This document shows, in pieces, positions 1 to 8,773 of a stretch of 46,888 nt of DNA; the stretch's first letter is position 1; each line of letters starts with the position of its first letter. Under the pieces are notes generated by a model. The model did no database searches. It saw only the letters and a list, made by a program, of their open reading frames with translations, and had not been told where the DNA came from. Origin of the DNA: a bacterium (lineage in GTDB: Bacteria; Bdellovibrionota_C; UBA2361; RFPC01); assembly GCA_009926305.1 (NCBI GenBank), contig RFPC01000010.1, forward strand, positions 1 through 46,888, in the 5' to 3' direction. A program made the translations under genes and the position numbers.

Positions 1-65
1 CTACAATGGAGACAGTACAGCAGGCTGGATTCACAAACGTGGCTCTTGCGACAGAGAAAAAGTAA
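1..65 (+). CDS. C-terminal end of an ExbD/TolR-like protein (partial)
   Basis: Only the last 20 residues are in the window, read in the third frame and ending METVQQAGFTNVALATEKK before the TAA at 63-65. The pattern of a helix (METVQQAG) followed by a short strand (NVALAT) is the usual end of ExbD/TolR, the periplasmic-facing subunit of proton-driven ExbBD/TolQR motors. The 5' part is missing, so the membrane segment and its key aspartate cannot be checked. The call rests on this short tail alone and is tentative. The next gene runs in the opposite direction and the two stop codons face each other across about 95 bases. Confidence 0.45.
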   Translation, partial: TMETVQQAGFTNVALATEKK

Positions 66-160
66 GCAACTCACGCTGCCCTTAAGACTCTAACGAACCG
101 GTATTCCCAAATGAGATATCCGAGGGAATTGCCAGTATCAAAGGCGTCTTTGTATGCCTA

Positions 161-2182
161 CTAACCGATCACAGCAGAGGCAGAGAACTCAGCCTCTTTT
201 TCTCGAACCGTTATAACGAGCGGCTGCTCAGCGGTTTGATCGACATCAATAGAAACGTGTGCACCCTTTACCAAGTGGCCCTGTAGACCCTCTTCAACAA
301 GGAGATCATCTACTATCTTTTGCTCAATCATTCTCCTCAAAGGACGAGCTCCATACGCTGGATGAAACCCCTCTTCAATCAAGAAGCGCTTTGCAGCCAC
401 TGTCAACGAAAGCGAACAGTCGTACTTTTCTGCTAGTCGATCTTCAACAAGCCTTAACTCACGATCCAAAATAGGCTGAAGATCTCTTTCTGATAATCGA
501 TTGAATACAATTACGTTATCAATTCGGTTCAGAAACTCAGGGCGGAAATGTTGCCCAACGGCTTCCATATACTGGACCTGGTCGTGTTGCCGCGCTTGGT
601 CTTGGTGAGTCGAAGAAAAACCGATTCCCCCTCCACCTGAGCCGCTTGACTGTGCTCCAAGATTAGAAGTGCCAATGATAATCAGATTTCTACAGTCGAC
701 TTGGCTACCAGACCCATCTGTTAAGCGGCCCTCTTCCAAGATTTGTAAAAAAAGATTGCATACATCTGGATGCGCCTTCTCAAGCTCATCGAGAAGGAGA
801 ATAGAGTACGGTTGTCGACGAATCTTTTCGGTCAATTCGCCCCCTTCTTCATATCCTCGATAGCCAGGAGGTGCTCCGATAAGCCTTGATATGCTGTGCT
901 TTTCCATATACTCAGACATATCCAGCTGAATGATTGCTTCAGGGCTATCAAACATCGCGTTGGCAAGCGTTTTCGTAAGATGTGTTTTTCCAACGCCTGT
1001 TGTTCCAACAAAGATAAAACTCCCAATTGGACGGGCCGGATCTTTGAGTCCCGATCGAGCTCTCCTTATTGCCTTGGATATTTCACTAATCGCCTGATCT
1101 TGATTAATGACTTCAGAGCGAAGCTCCTGCTCTAAGCCCAGCAGCCGCTCCTTTTCCTCAATGCTCATGCGTGCGACAGGAATCCCTGTAATCAGCGAAG
1201 TAACCTCTCTTAGATGGTCCTGAGAGACCTCCGTACTCCCTTGTATTAAGGCTTTTGATGCTGCCTCTTCAAGCAAATCAATCGCCTTATCTGGTTGGTA
1301 TCGTTTTGGGATATAACGACTAGAAAGTTCAATGGCTAACTCCGAGGTTCCAGCTTCAAAGACTATTCCCTCATAATGCTTCTGCAGTTGTGGCTTAACG
1401 CCCTCTTCCAAAATAGCAAGAGTCTCCTCTGAAGACGGCTCGTTAATAACTACAGGTTGAAATCTTCTAGAAAGAGCCCTGTCTTTCTCTATGTAACGCT
1501 GATATTCCCGTACTGTCGTAGCTCCAATTACTTGAAGCCCCCCTCTAGCGAGCGCTGGCTTCAATATATTCGCTGCATCTAATCCTCCATTATTACTCGA
1601 ATCACCAGCCCCGATAATTGTATGTAACTCATCGATAAAGAGGATTACATCGCCTGCTTTTTGCGCCTCAGAAATTACCTTTTTAATTCGCTCTTCGAAT
1701 TCTCCTCTATACTTTGTCCCAGCGACCATTGCGGTAAGATCAAGCTCAATAAGCCGCTTTCCTATAAAGTCTCTGGGGGCATACTCTGACACAAATAGCT
1801 GGGCTAAGCCTTCAGCAATAGCGGTCTTTCCAACACCAGGCTCACCAAGCAAGACGGGATTGCTCTTGGTGCGACGAGCAAGAATCAGAAGAGTGTCTTC
1901 AATCTCCTTCTCTCGACCAATGATAGAGTCGAGCTCGCCATGCCTTGCCATTCTCGTTACATCATTTCCGTATTTGTCCAAGAATGGCGTTATTACCCGG
2001 TTTTTGGGAGTAGCTGGAAGATGTCCAAGGACTTCCTCTGATTCAGAATATGAATCATGGCGCTCTTCTTCTGGGCTATTCGATTCATCCTCGTCTGATG
2101 AAAGTGAAAAATCTTTAAGAGGATTAGTATTCTCCGAGTGCTGATTTCCCTGATTCCGTCCTCTATATTCCCCTAGATTCAT
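161..2182 (-). CDS. ClpA/ClpC-type AAA+ unfoldase lacking the N-terminal Clp-N domain
   Basis: This 673-residue protein has two AAA+ modules of the Clp/Hsp100 family, which unfold proteins and thread them into a protease or out of aggregates. Module 1 has Walker A GEPGVGKT (residues 113-120) and Walker B ILFIDELH (about 180-187). Module 2 has Walker A GTTGVGKT (393-400) and Walker B ILLLDELEKAHP (about 461-472). An IGF tripeptide at 520-522 lies where ClpA/ClpC/ClpX carry the loop that docks onto ClpP, so a protease partner is likely. The usual double-repeat Clp-N domain is absent: the first 60 residues are acidic and serine-rich and look disordered. The linker between the modules is short, so a ClpB-like long coiled coil is excluded. 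No clpP or clpS is nearby. The family is certain; its adaptor and substrates are unknown. Confidence 0.93.
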   Translation of the reverse strand: MNLGEYRGRNQGNQHSENTNPLKDFSLSSDEDESNSPEEERHDSYSESEEVLGHLPATPKNRVITPFLDKYGNDVTRMARHGELDSIIGREKEIEDTLLILARRTKSNPVLLGEPGVGKTAIAEGLAQLFVSEYAPRDFIGKRLIELDLTAMVAGTKYRGEFEERIKKVISEAQKAGDVILFIDELHTIIGAGDSSNNGGLDAANILKPALARGGLQVIGATTVREYQRYIEKDRALSRRFQPVVINEPSSEETLAILEEGVKPQLQKHYEGIVFEAGTSELAIELSSRYIPKRYQPDKAIDLLEEAASKALIQGSTEVSQDHLREVTSLITGIPVARMSIEEKERLLGLEQELRSEVINQDQAISEISKAIRRARSGLKDPARPIGSFIFVGTTGVGKTHLTKTLANAMFDSPEAIIQLDMSEYMEKHSISRLIGAPPGYRGYEEGGELTEKIRRQPYSILLLDELEKAHPDVCNLFLQILEEGRLTDGSGSQVDCRNLIIIGTSNLGAQSSGSGGGGIGFSSTHQDQARQHDQVQYMEAVGQHFRPEFLNRIDNVIVFNRLSERDLQPILDRELRLVEDRLAEKYDCSLSLTVAAKRFLIEEGFHPAYGARPLRRMIEQKIVDDLLVEEGLQGHLVKGAHVSIDVDQTAEQPLVITVREKEAEFSASAVIG

Positions 2183-2387
2183 GCTTCTTCTGTCCCCCTA
2201 TGACTGAAATACCTAATGCCATCTTTGGGTATACTAACCAAGTTAACGGACTACTCAAGTTTATATGCCCGAGTCTCGCAACACCTAGAGAGCCTCCGTC
2301 CCGCTCACCCTGCAATCTGCGAAAAGCAAGATATTACAATGATCTAGCTGACTCCCTGATGGCCGCCAGTTGCTGGGACTAAAACTA

Positions 2388-3554
2388 TCATCCGCTTTGC
2401 AGGAGCGCCGAGAGCCGATTCCCGAAATCACTACATGACAATCGCTCGCCAGTGCGCTTTAAGGAGAAGAGATCTCCTGTTACCGTATTCTCTTTGATCA
2501 ACTGCCCAAGCGCATGCTCAATTCGCGCTGCTATGTCGGCATAGCCGAGATGCTTTAAGAGCAGTGTCGCGCTCAAAATCAAGGCTGAAGGATTTGCCAC
2601 GTTCTGACCAGCTATATCAGGAGCTGTTCCATGAACGGCCTCAAATACAGCAACTTTCTCTCCAATATTAATCCCTGGTGCAAGACCAAGCCCGCCAACA
2701 AGAGCTGCTGCTGCATCACTCAGGTAATCACCATTTAAGTTAGGAGCAACAAGGATCTCATGCTCTTCAGGTCGAAGAATGAGCTCCTGAAACATCGCGT
2801 CAGCAATTCTCTCTTGCACAAGAACTCTTCCATCCGGCACACATCCACTAAACTCTGATACACACTCACCGCGATCGAGAAATCGCTCTCTCAGGATACG
2901 CTTTGCCTCATCGACGGCCCAGCTACGGAAGGCTCCTTCCGTAAATTTCATAATGTTTCCCTTATGAACTACGGTGATACGTCTCAGGCTACTATCAAGA
3001 GCAAACGCTACGGCTTTCCGCATAAGCTTCCGCGTTGCTTTTTCCGAAATTGGCTTAATCCCGAGAGCGCTTTCTTCTGAAATACTCGCTGGAAGATGCA
3101 AAAATTCGTGAAGCGCACGAGCCTCATCACTTCCTGCTGCATACTCAATCCCAGCATATACATCCTCTGTATTCTCACGAAATATCGTAAGATCAACCCG
3201 CTCAGGGTGCTTGACTGGACTTTCCACACCAGAAAACCATCGTACTGGCCGGATATTTGCGTAAAGACCAAGCGCTTGTCGGAGGGCCACATTAACACTT
3301 CGATGACCCGAGCCCACTGGCGTCTCAGTTGGTCCTTTTATGGCGACTCCAACCTCTTGAATGCGTTCAATGACATGTGGCGGAAGCATATCTTGTCCCT
3401 GCTCTAGAGCCGATACTCCAATCCGATGATCCTCCCATTTGATCTTGAGCCCTTGATTTATGGTCGCTGCATCGACTACCTGCTTCATAGCTGCAGTAAT
3501 CTCTGGACCAATTCCATCACCCTCAAGACACACAACCAGCACTTCATTCAACAT
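2388..3554 (-). CDS. icd: Isocitrate dehydrogenase, prokaryotic Icd type, predicted NAD+-specific
   Basis: This 388-residue enzyme oxidatively decarboxylates isocitrate to 2-oxoglutarate in the TCA cycle. It aligns with E. coli Icd: the substrate segment GSGHRSVNVALRQ (81-93) keeps the Ser and Asn of the isocitrate site (S86, N88), and VDLTIFRENTEDVYAGIEY and VVHKGNIMKFTEGAF follow the family closely. The cofactor segment is HGTAPDIAGQ: Asp313-Ile314 stand where NADP-dependent E. coli Icd has Lys344-Tyr345, and Asp-Ile is the pairing typical of NAD-using members. NAD+ use is therefore inferred. Isopropylmalate or homoisocitrate dehydrogenase is less likely because the RSxNxxLRQ substrate loop is of the Icd kind. 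A second, unrelated-subtype isocitrate dehydrogenase lies at 39963-41189. The gene is followed on its own strand by the Clp gene with about 200 bases between them. Confidence 0.9.
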   Translation of the reverse strand: MLNEVLVVCLEGDGIGPEITAAMKQVVDAATINQGLKIKWEDHRIGVSALEQGQDMLPPHVIERIQEVGVAIKGPTETPVGSGHRSVNVALRQALGLYANIRPVRWFSGVESPVKHPERVDLTIFRENTEDVYAGIEYAAGSDEARALHEFLHLPASISEESALGIKPISEKATRKLMRKAVAFALDSSLRRITVVHKGNIMKFTEGAFRSWAVDEAKRILRERFLDRGECVSEFSGCVPDGRVLVQERIADAMFQELILRPEEHEILVAPNLNGDYLSDAAAALVGGLGLAPGINIGEKVAVFEAVHGTAPDIAGQNVANPSALILSATLLLKHLGYADIAARIEHALGQLIKENTVTGDLFSLKRTGERLSCSDFGNRLSALLQSG

Positions 3555-3767
3555 ATTGCTCTTCTTCCTTCCCTCGCATTAAACCGATGCCGTTACATCG
3601 TACATAAGAATCTACTCCCTCTCTCGCTTCATAACAATGAACTCTTCGGATTAATGAGATTTCTTAGTTCCCTCCGACTTTCTCGTATATTTTCCTAAAA
3701 GTCATTTTCACTATTAACCTCTGACTCTCTCGTACCGACTCCCCTTTTAACAGCAGTTATAGGTGGT

Positions 3768-4052
3768 ATGATGTTGAAACTTGTCTGTTCCTTTCTTCTC
3801 TGTATTGTCGTTGGTCGATGGGGGTATGAAGAATTAAAACTTATCTCCCCAGATTCAATCCCTCGAATTGATTCTATCCTAGAAACAATCACGCCCACTA
3901 CTCATGACAAGTGGCCGAGTATTAGCTACGAAAGAACCTCGGAGGGGCTGAAGGTAACGCTTATTCCGAATACCGCTGGCAAAACATCGGCAGAGATTCA
4001 GAAGGTGCGAGTGATAACTTTTCCAGGACCTTCTCGGATTACGGGGCTCTAG
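3768..4052 (+). CDS. Small exported protein of unknown function
   Basis: This 94-residue protein is not recognised. It starts with a short hydrophobic stretch (LVCSFLLCIVVG) that could be a signal peptide or a membrane anchor, followed by about 70 mostly polar residues. A purine-rich TAGGTGG lies just before the tandem ATGATG, so either methionine could start it. It converges on the Yip1-family gene and shares a hairpin with it beyond the stop codon. The case for its being real is the good start region, the signal-like N-terminus and the lack of any competing gene on the other strand. It has no catalytic motif that I can see. Confidence 0.55.
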   Translation: MMLKLVCSFLLCIVVGRWGYEELKLISPDSIPRIDSILETITPTTHDKWPSISYERTSEGLKVTLIPNTAGKTSAEIQKVRVITFPGPSRITGL

Positions 4053-4062
4053 CATTCCTTCA

Positions 4063-4084
4063 CGCCTCGCACTACTGCGAGGCG
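4063..4084. terminator. Hairpin between convergent genes
   Basis: CGCCTCGCA, a 4-base loop CTAC and TGCGAGGCG form a perfect 9-bp stem. It lies just past the stop of the small exported protein and covers the stop codon of the Yip1-family gene on the other strand. There is no long T-run on either side, so it is only terminator-like, possibly serving both genes. Confidence 0.5.
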
Positions 4085-4779
4085 AAAATCCCACTTTCAG
4101 AGGAGGAGGAGGAGGTGCGATAGTGCTCATCGCCACAAATGGCTCTTGTCACATAGTATGCCGCAAAAACGTAAAAAAAGTATAAGACGCTCAAGATGAT
4201 GAGCAAGAACACTTTCTGCCAACCATAAGCTCCAAAGAGAGGCGAGATCCCAGAAGATGCAATGTAAAACGTATGAAATATAATCAGTACAGCTATGATG
4301 CTTAAGGGGGGCCATGCTTGAAACATCATTGCGCAGAAAGCAGGCGCAAGCGAGAACTGGATAAATCGCCTAGCCGTCTTAATGTTCTCACTTTTCTCTT
4401 GATAACCTCCCTGAAAAGCTCTTACAAGAATACTCACAGGCTTTGCGAAAAGAAATGGCAGCATTAAATATGCGAGCATAAGTACGAACTGCTGCATGAG
4501 AAAGCCAACAGGCTCAACGGCGACATGCTTAAGAAACACCTGCTGTGTGGCATCGTCCACAAAGGGGTAATATGTGCCAGCGGAGAGCGTTCCTACTGTT
4601 GGACCAAGTGTTCCAAGTAAGAGGGCGGGGAAATAAATGGCTAAGAACTCATCTTCTCTCTTCTTCGAGCCCGCTATTTCCGTCCACATTTTTCGAGGTG
4701 AAACTATAAGCCGAAAGATGCGATTGAAAAATCCTGCTGATACTTCTTCATCCGAAGTTTTATTTGTCTCTCCCGACAT
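4072..4779 (-). CDS. Yip1-family integral membrane protein
   Basis: This 235-residue protein starts with a cytoplasmic stretch containing RLIVSPRKMWTEI, the R-x-x-x-x-P-x-x-x-W pattern that opens many bacterial Yip1-domain proteins. About five hydrophobic segments follow (near residues 50-70, 90-115, 140-160, 160-180 and 185-210), then a serine-rich tail. Bacterial members are inner-membrane proteins of unknown biochemical role. A TGAGG ribosome-binding site precedes the ATG. It lies downstream of, and on the same strand as, the TenI/ThiE-like gene, with about 140 bases between them, so a shared transcript is possible but not clear. Confidence 0.75.
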   Translation of the reverse strand: MSGETNKTSDEEVSAGFFNRIFRLIVSPRKMWTEIAGSKKREDEFLAIYFPALLLGTLGPTVGTLSAGTYYPFVDDATQQVFLKHVAVEPVGFLMQQFVLMLAYLMLPFLFAKPVSILVRAFQGGYQEKSENIKTARRFIQFSLAPAFCAMMFQAWPPLSIIAVLIIFHTFYIASSGISPLFGAYGWQKVFLLIILSVLYFFYVFAAYYVTRAICGDEHYRTSSSSSESGIFASQ

Positions 4780-4921
4780 AGAGCCTCACCAACCTTTGGC
4801 CAGAACCCTATCTCGAATGTTACAGAAAGAAAAGAGCTCTTATCTGCGCATCCTCTTTACTCGTCTTAACTGATTCTATGCTTCTCTTGTACTGAAGGAA
4901 CTCCACATCAGCCGACTTTCT

Positions 4922-5626
4922 CTAGTGAGAAGATAAAGCAAGCGAACCTTCAAACGCGCCAGAAGAAGATTGAGACGTAGAAGCAGAGGCCGCAATTATG
5001 GCCATCGTTTTCTCTAATTCTTTTATTGGATTCTTTGAATACCAGATAGCCCCAAGCATTCCAGCTCCATCAAATCCCATATCAACTATCTCTGGTATTT
5101 GCTGACTGCAAATTCCTCCCAGTGCAAACACTTTATTCCTCGCATTCGAAAGCATTTCTATTATCTCTTCTGGCGAGAATCCCGCTTTGTAATGCGGGCG
5201 CGAAATACTGTCAAACACTGGTGAGATAAAAGTATAGTCATAAATCTTCGGGGCATTCTCAAGATCCGATAACGTATGAAAAGAGCTGCTCAACCTCAGC
5301 TTCGGAAATTGTTCGAGCAAAAACTCCTGCTGATGCCGCCCTTGATCGGATGCTTGTCGTTGTCGTTCACTTGTATGAATACCACCTACTGGGAATTCGT
5401 AGACTAAATCATGAAAGGTATGGAGCGATATTCTCTCCATATATTCCGGCTTGACCAGACTCAACCAATTCTTTAACTCAGTGACTGAAAACATTGGTTT
5501 TCTCAGATGAAATAATGGCAGACCCTCTTCAAAAAGAGCGTTAACCAGAGCAACTTCCTCTTCTTGAGATCGGACAACTCCATCTTGAGTCCATTGACCG
5601 GGGGTTGATAATAAGACTAGTTCCAT
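4922..5626 (-). CDS. Thiamine-phosphate synthase/TenI-like protein
   Basis: This (beta/alpha)8-barrel protein of 234 residues belongs to the ThiE/TenI superfamily. ThiE joins the pyrimidine and thiazole halves of thiamine, and TenI isomerises the thiazole. Visible landmarks are FHLRKP near the N-terminus, SLHTFHDL, GGIHTSER, SSSFHTLSDL, DYTFISPVFDSISRPHY and FALGGI near the phosphate site. The wording resembles the divergent TenI/ThiE-like group better than classical ThiE. The ATG at 5626 is preferred to the one at 5632 because AGAGGAG sits six bases before it, whereas the upstream ATG directly abuts that site. No other thiamine gene and no TPP riboswitch could be seen nearby. Whether it makes thiamine phosphate or acts on the thiazole is undecided. 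Confidence 0.8.
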   Translation of the reverse strand: MELVLLSTPGQWTQDGVVRSQEEEVALVNALFEEGLPLFHLRKPMFSVTELKNWLSLVKPEYMERISLHTFHDLVYEFPVGGIHTSERQRQASDQGRHQQEFLLEQFPKLRLSSSFHTLSDLENAPKIYDYTFISPVFDSISRPHYKAGFSPEEIIEMLSNARNKVFALGGICSQQIPEIVDMGFDGAGMLGAIWYSKNPIKELEKTMAIIAASASTSQSSSGAFEGSLALSSH

Positions 5627-6101
5627 AAGCATCTCCTCTTAGGCTCTCCTCGTCGGACCCTTCACAGGTAGCACGATTTATCGAGGTCCCTTTTTAGCTC
5701 TCTCCTTCCCCAATACATTTCCACCATTCGTTCCATACTCCACCTGCAACAAGCTGCGGATGGAGCCATATAAGCGACACCTCATCGAGAACGGCTATTT
5801 TTCTTCGACAGGCTCACCGACATCGTTATGCTGTTTACAGAATGTACATTACCCAAAAATCCTCATTTCACTCTGACTTTGGACATACCATCATGGGAAT
5901 TCCAGTATTCCAAAAACGGAGCAAGGGAACAGCACGCCACTAAGTATCTGGAATATTTATTCCTTAAGCAAAGGGGTGATTGGCTTTTTATGAAAACAAC
6001 CGAATGATCATTCGGTCTCTACCGCGGTCACTCAGGATGAGTCACATATTCACACATTTTCTCCATAAGTATATAGAATGGTTTAGTGTGAAGGAGTTTT
6101 T
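5627..6101. other. Divergent intergenic region, 475 bases
   Basis: The region separates the TenI/ThiE-like gene (leftwards) from the exported-protein operon (rightwards). It holds no convincing coding sequence. It contains two short GGAAT/ATTCC inverted repeats (5896-5911 and 5950-5963, with spacers of 6 and 4 bases), the 18-bp palindrome at 5999-6016, and an AAGGAG ribosome-binding site at 6091-6096. Confidence 0.6.
5999..6016. promoter_or_regulatory. 18-bp perfect palindrome, probable repressor operator
   Basis: ACCGAATGATCATTCGGT reads the same on both strands. It lies about 85 bases before the GTG of the exported-protein operon. Length, symmetry and position resemble operators of TetR-family dimers, but no TetR-type gene is present in the window, so the regulator is unknown. 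A short ACCGCGGT palindrome follows within ten bases. Confidence 0.55.
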
Positions 6102-7031
6102 GTGATTAGGTTTATACCTGAATTGATCGCTGCAGGCGCACTTCGAAAACAGCAGCAAAGCTCACGAGATAGCGTTTATAACGCTCTCCGGGAGCAAAGA
6201 TTATTCAATTCGATTTTAACTTCGAGTATTTACCTGTCTCTTCTTTTTCTGCTCTCCTCTCTCACTCATCAAAGCACTGTTCATGCACAAGGCATACATC
6301 AGTTTGGGCCTTCTTCTCTTAAAAATCTGCAACAGGATCTAGAGGAAGAATACGCCTATTTGCCGATGGAAGACTTTCACATGATGTCAAAAGCGCTGGG
6401 ACTCGCTCCATCCGATCTACGTCTCCGAGCTCTTTTTCATCCTGATGCCGAAAAAGAGCTCGAACAACAACGCGCGCTTAAAGAAGAGTCCGCTGAACGC
6501 ACCTCGTCCTCTGAATCATCCAAGCGACTCTTTGCACACATAAAACAAAAAGGTGGTGGAACATCAATCATTACCCCAGAGGAGATCATGGCTCCTCACA
6601 TAAAGTACATGGAAGAAAACAAAGAAAGGATCCTTCAGCTCGCTATCGATAAGCTCACAGAGGGTCAAAAAGCTGCTCAAGAACAATTCACCATCCCTCC
6701 TCTTCCGAAATGTCTCCACTCTTACACTGATAAGACAGAGCTGCAGCCAAGAGTCAAAGGAAGAGAGAAAGAGATTATCGGTGACTTTCTCTTCGTCACT
6801 CCTAAACATGCCACAACAAGCTCAAAAGAAATCTTTGGAGATTCAGTCAAGTTGATTGTCTATGACTCCTCTAAGCCAAGTCCTTTCGGACTACTCGCTA
6901 AAAACTACGAAGTCTCATGCCTCCCCTACCGAGTTCGCTCTACGGGAACGTTTCTCTTTAAACACTACGGAGAGGATGCGCTGAAAAACTTTAACGGAGA
7001 TCCACACGGTGAAGGCGAAAAAATACTCTAG
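6102..7031 (+). CDS. Exported protein, first gene of an envelope operon
   Basis: This 309-residue protein is not recognised. It starts at a GTG with AAGGAG five bases before it. A polar N-terminal stretch of about 35 residues is followed by a hydrophobic segment (SIYLSLLFLLSSL) ending at VHAQ, which looks like a long signal peptide. The middle is charged and helical, and two cysteines occur late (PKCLHSY and VSCLPYR). The last third (GDFLFVTP, VKLIVYDSS, EVSCLPYRVRSTGTFLF) could be a thioredoxin-like fold as in TraW or TrbC of conjugation systems, but I cannot confirm this. It overlaps the next gene by 23 bases, so the two are translated together. Confidence 0.75.
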   Translation: MIRFIPELIAAGALRKQQQSSRDSVYNALREQRLFNSILTSSIYLSLLFLLSSLTHQSTVHAQGIHQFGPSSLKNLQQDLEEEYAYLPMEDFHMMSKALGLAPSDLRLRALFHPDAEKELEQQRALKEESAERTSSSESSKRLFAHIKQKGGGTSIITPEEIMAPHIKYMEENKERILQLAIDKLTEGQKAAQEQFTIPPLPKCLHSYTDKTELQPRVKGREKEIIGDFLFVTPKHATTSSKEIFGDSVKLIVYDSSKPSPFGLLAKNYEVSCLPYRVRSTGTFLFKHYGEDALKNFNGDPHGEGEKIL

Positions 7032-8760
7032 CGCTCTAAAAAGAGCTCTCTGCACCAGTGTGATTTTCATCACTCCGCTAGCGCACGCTCAGTATCTTGA
7101 CCCTCTGGTTGACTCAAATCTGATTCAAGACCTTGCAGACTCGGCTCAAGTCGTCAGTGAAATCCTTCCTCCAACCGATACTCTCGGAGTAGGACAAGCC
7201 TCGGCTCGGGTTGGTGTTATTGCCGGACAGTCAGAAGCACTTCGAATCGCTTCTGAAGGAACTCGAACAGGATTAGCAGATGAGATTATGCAAACTCCTG
7301 CTGAAATTCAGGAACTCGCTATCCGTATACCTGGATTTCCTGGAATACCTGGAACTCCTGGAATACCTGGAACACCGAGCATGTATGAACCAAGAGAAAG
7401 AGAGTTTGAAGAAGGGAGTAACGTCGCTGATATCGCTGCTCAAATGCTCTGGGACTGGGGACTGAATGTCTGGGACTTCTATGTCAACTGGGAGTCCGAA
7501 TGGGAGATCAGCGGTTTATGCAAAAGGAAGTCTTCCTTTTTTCCCCGACAAAAATACTGGTATCCCGCTGTCTGGTTTGAGCAAAGCAGTGATATGTACC
7601 GCGGAAAATATCTTGAACAGATGATTGTTCGGCCCCTCTTTAAGGAATGGATAGAAGACGGGACAATAGCTGGTGCTCAAGCCGGTCTTATTGGTCTTAG
7701 CGGACTCTTTGATGACCGATATGAGATGGCACAAGAGCTTGCGCCAAGAGAAATCAACCGAGTACGCGCTATTTCAGACCCAAAGGAAGATGGAACCCAA
7801 AAGACATACGTTGAACGAACTGAAGCTCTCATAAGCGCTCTCGGGAGCGATGGGGATATTTCTTCTCTTCACGAACCTTTGTATGCCCTCGGGAAAAGCA
7901 CCATGAAAGGTCTCTCCGGATATGGTGAAGTCAGTGCTCGTGGACGAAATGTCGAGTCCTACCGATTTGTCGGACTCTCTCAATATACAAGCATCCCGAC
8001 CGCATTTTTAGGAAACTGGCATACAAGCTATAGTGAGTCTATTCCCTTTGTCCACAGAACAGACAACCCGTTGATCTATCCCTACACAAGAAATCAAAGC
8101 ACTCTCGATCTCCTTCTCTTAATCCGAGGTCAACCACAAAATCTTAACTTAGGTGCCCTTCCGGGCAACTGCTTAGCATTTAATTATCTTGACCAGCCTT
8201 TAGGTGTCGACTTTGATGGAGAATTCGGACTTCTTTCAAAGATACATCCGGATGAGCCAAGTCTCGCTACGTTAGCACTGAACGCCAATAGTCGAAAATG
8301 TCTTCGAGGAAGCTCTATCTATCCTCTTACAAACTTCGTTGCAGGTGGTAAAAACTTTAAAAATGCTTTTTATACGAAATTTCTTCGTATGAATAAGCTC
8401 TCAGATCTCTACTCCTTTGGTCTTCCATATATGAGACTCCCCATGTTTCATCACTATAGCGGGTATGGAAGCCGATTTCGGAGTAAAATACAGATCCACG
8501 ACTCGAGCTTTGATGGCGATGACGAACCCCATCGAATCAACCTGAGTACTCTCTCTACTCCTTGGACAAATCCTGGATACAATAATGAAAGAGGAGCAGG
8601 AGGCGGCGATGGTGGCATTATTACTGGACTAGATAACGGACGAAAACTTGATATTGGAAGTGGTGTTGAATGGCATCGATATGACCTCTGCAGGCCTGGA
8701 TATAGACCTCTTTATCCAAGAAAGCGGCAGATAAAAGGCCACGAACGGTATACGGGGTAA
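7009..8760 (+). CDS. Large exported protein with a short collagen-like tract
   Basis: This 583-residue protein starts at a GTG preceded by ACGGAG and overlaps the previous gene by 23 bases. It has a clear signal peptide (basic MKAKKYSSALKR, hydrophobic core, AHA-Q cleavage site). Around residues 107-123 runs a Gly-x-Pro/Pro-Gly tract (PGFPGIPGTPGIPGTP). The rest is rich in aromatic residues, with paired cysteines (GLCKRK, GNCLAF, KCLRGS, DLCRPGY), suggesting a disulfide-bonded periplasmic or surface protein. I considered TraU of F-type conjugation systems because of the neighbours and the cysteines, but none of the TraU motifs I know is clear. Function is unknown. Confidence 0.8.
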   Translation: MKAKKYSSALKRALCTSVIFITPLAHAQYLDPLVDSNLIQDLADSAQVVSEILPPTDTLGVGQASARVGVIAGQSEALRIASEGTRTGLADEIMQTPAEIQELAIRIPGFPGIPGTPGIPGTPSMYEPREREFEEGSNVADIAAQMLWDWGLNVWDFYVNWESEWEISGLCKRKSSFFPRQKYWYPAVWFEQSSDMYRGKYLEQMIVRPLFKEWIEDGTIAGAQAGLIGLSGLFDDRYEMAQELAPREINRVRAISDPKEDGTQKTYVERTEALISALGSDGDISSLHEPLYALGKSTMKGLSGYGEVSARGRNVESYRFVGLSQYTSIPTAFLGNWHTSYSESIPFVHRTDNPLIYPYTRNQSTLDLLLLIRGQPQNLNLGALPGNCLAFNYLDQPLGVDFDGEFGLLSKIHPDEPSLATLALNANSRKCLRGSSIYPLTNFVAGGKNFKNAFYTKFLRMNKLSDLYSFGLPYMRLPMFHHYSGYGSRFRSKIQIHDSSFDGDDEPHRINLSTLSTPWTNPGYNNERGAGGGDGGIITGLDNGRKLDIGSGVEWHRYDLCRPGYRPLYPRKRQIKGHERYTG

Positions 8761-8773
8761 TACGGGAAAGAGA

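Noticed and set aside
5627-5900. TPP riboswitch before the TenI/ThiE-like gene
   Set aside because: The CTGAGA and ACC...GAACCTGAT elements that mark the riboswitch could not be found on the minus strand.
7009-8760. TraU identity for the large exported protein
   Set aside because: The neighbours and cysteines suggested it, but I could not match the known TraU motifs, so it is left as unknown.
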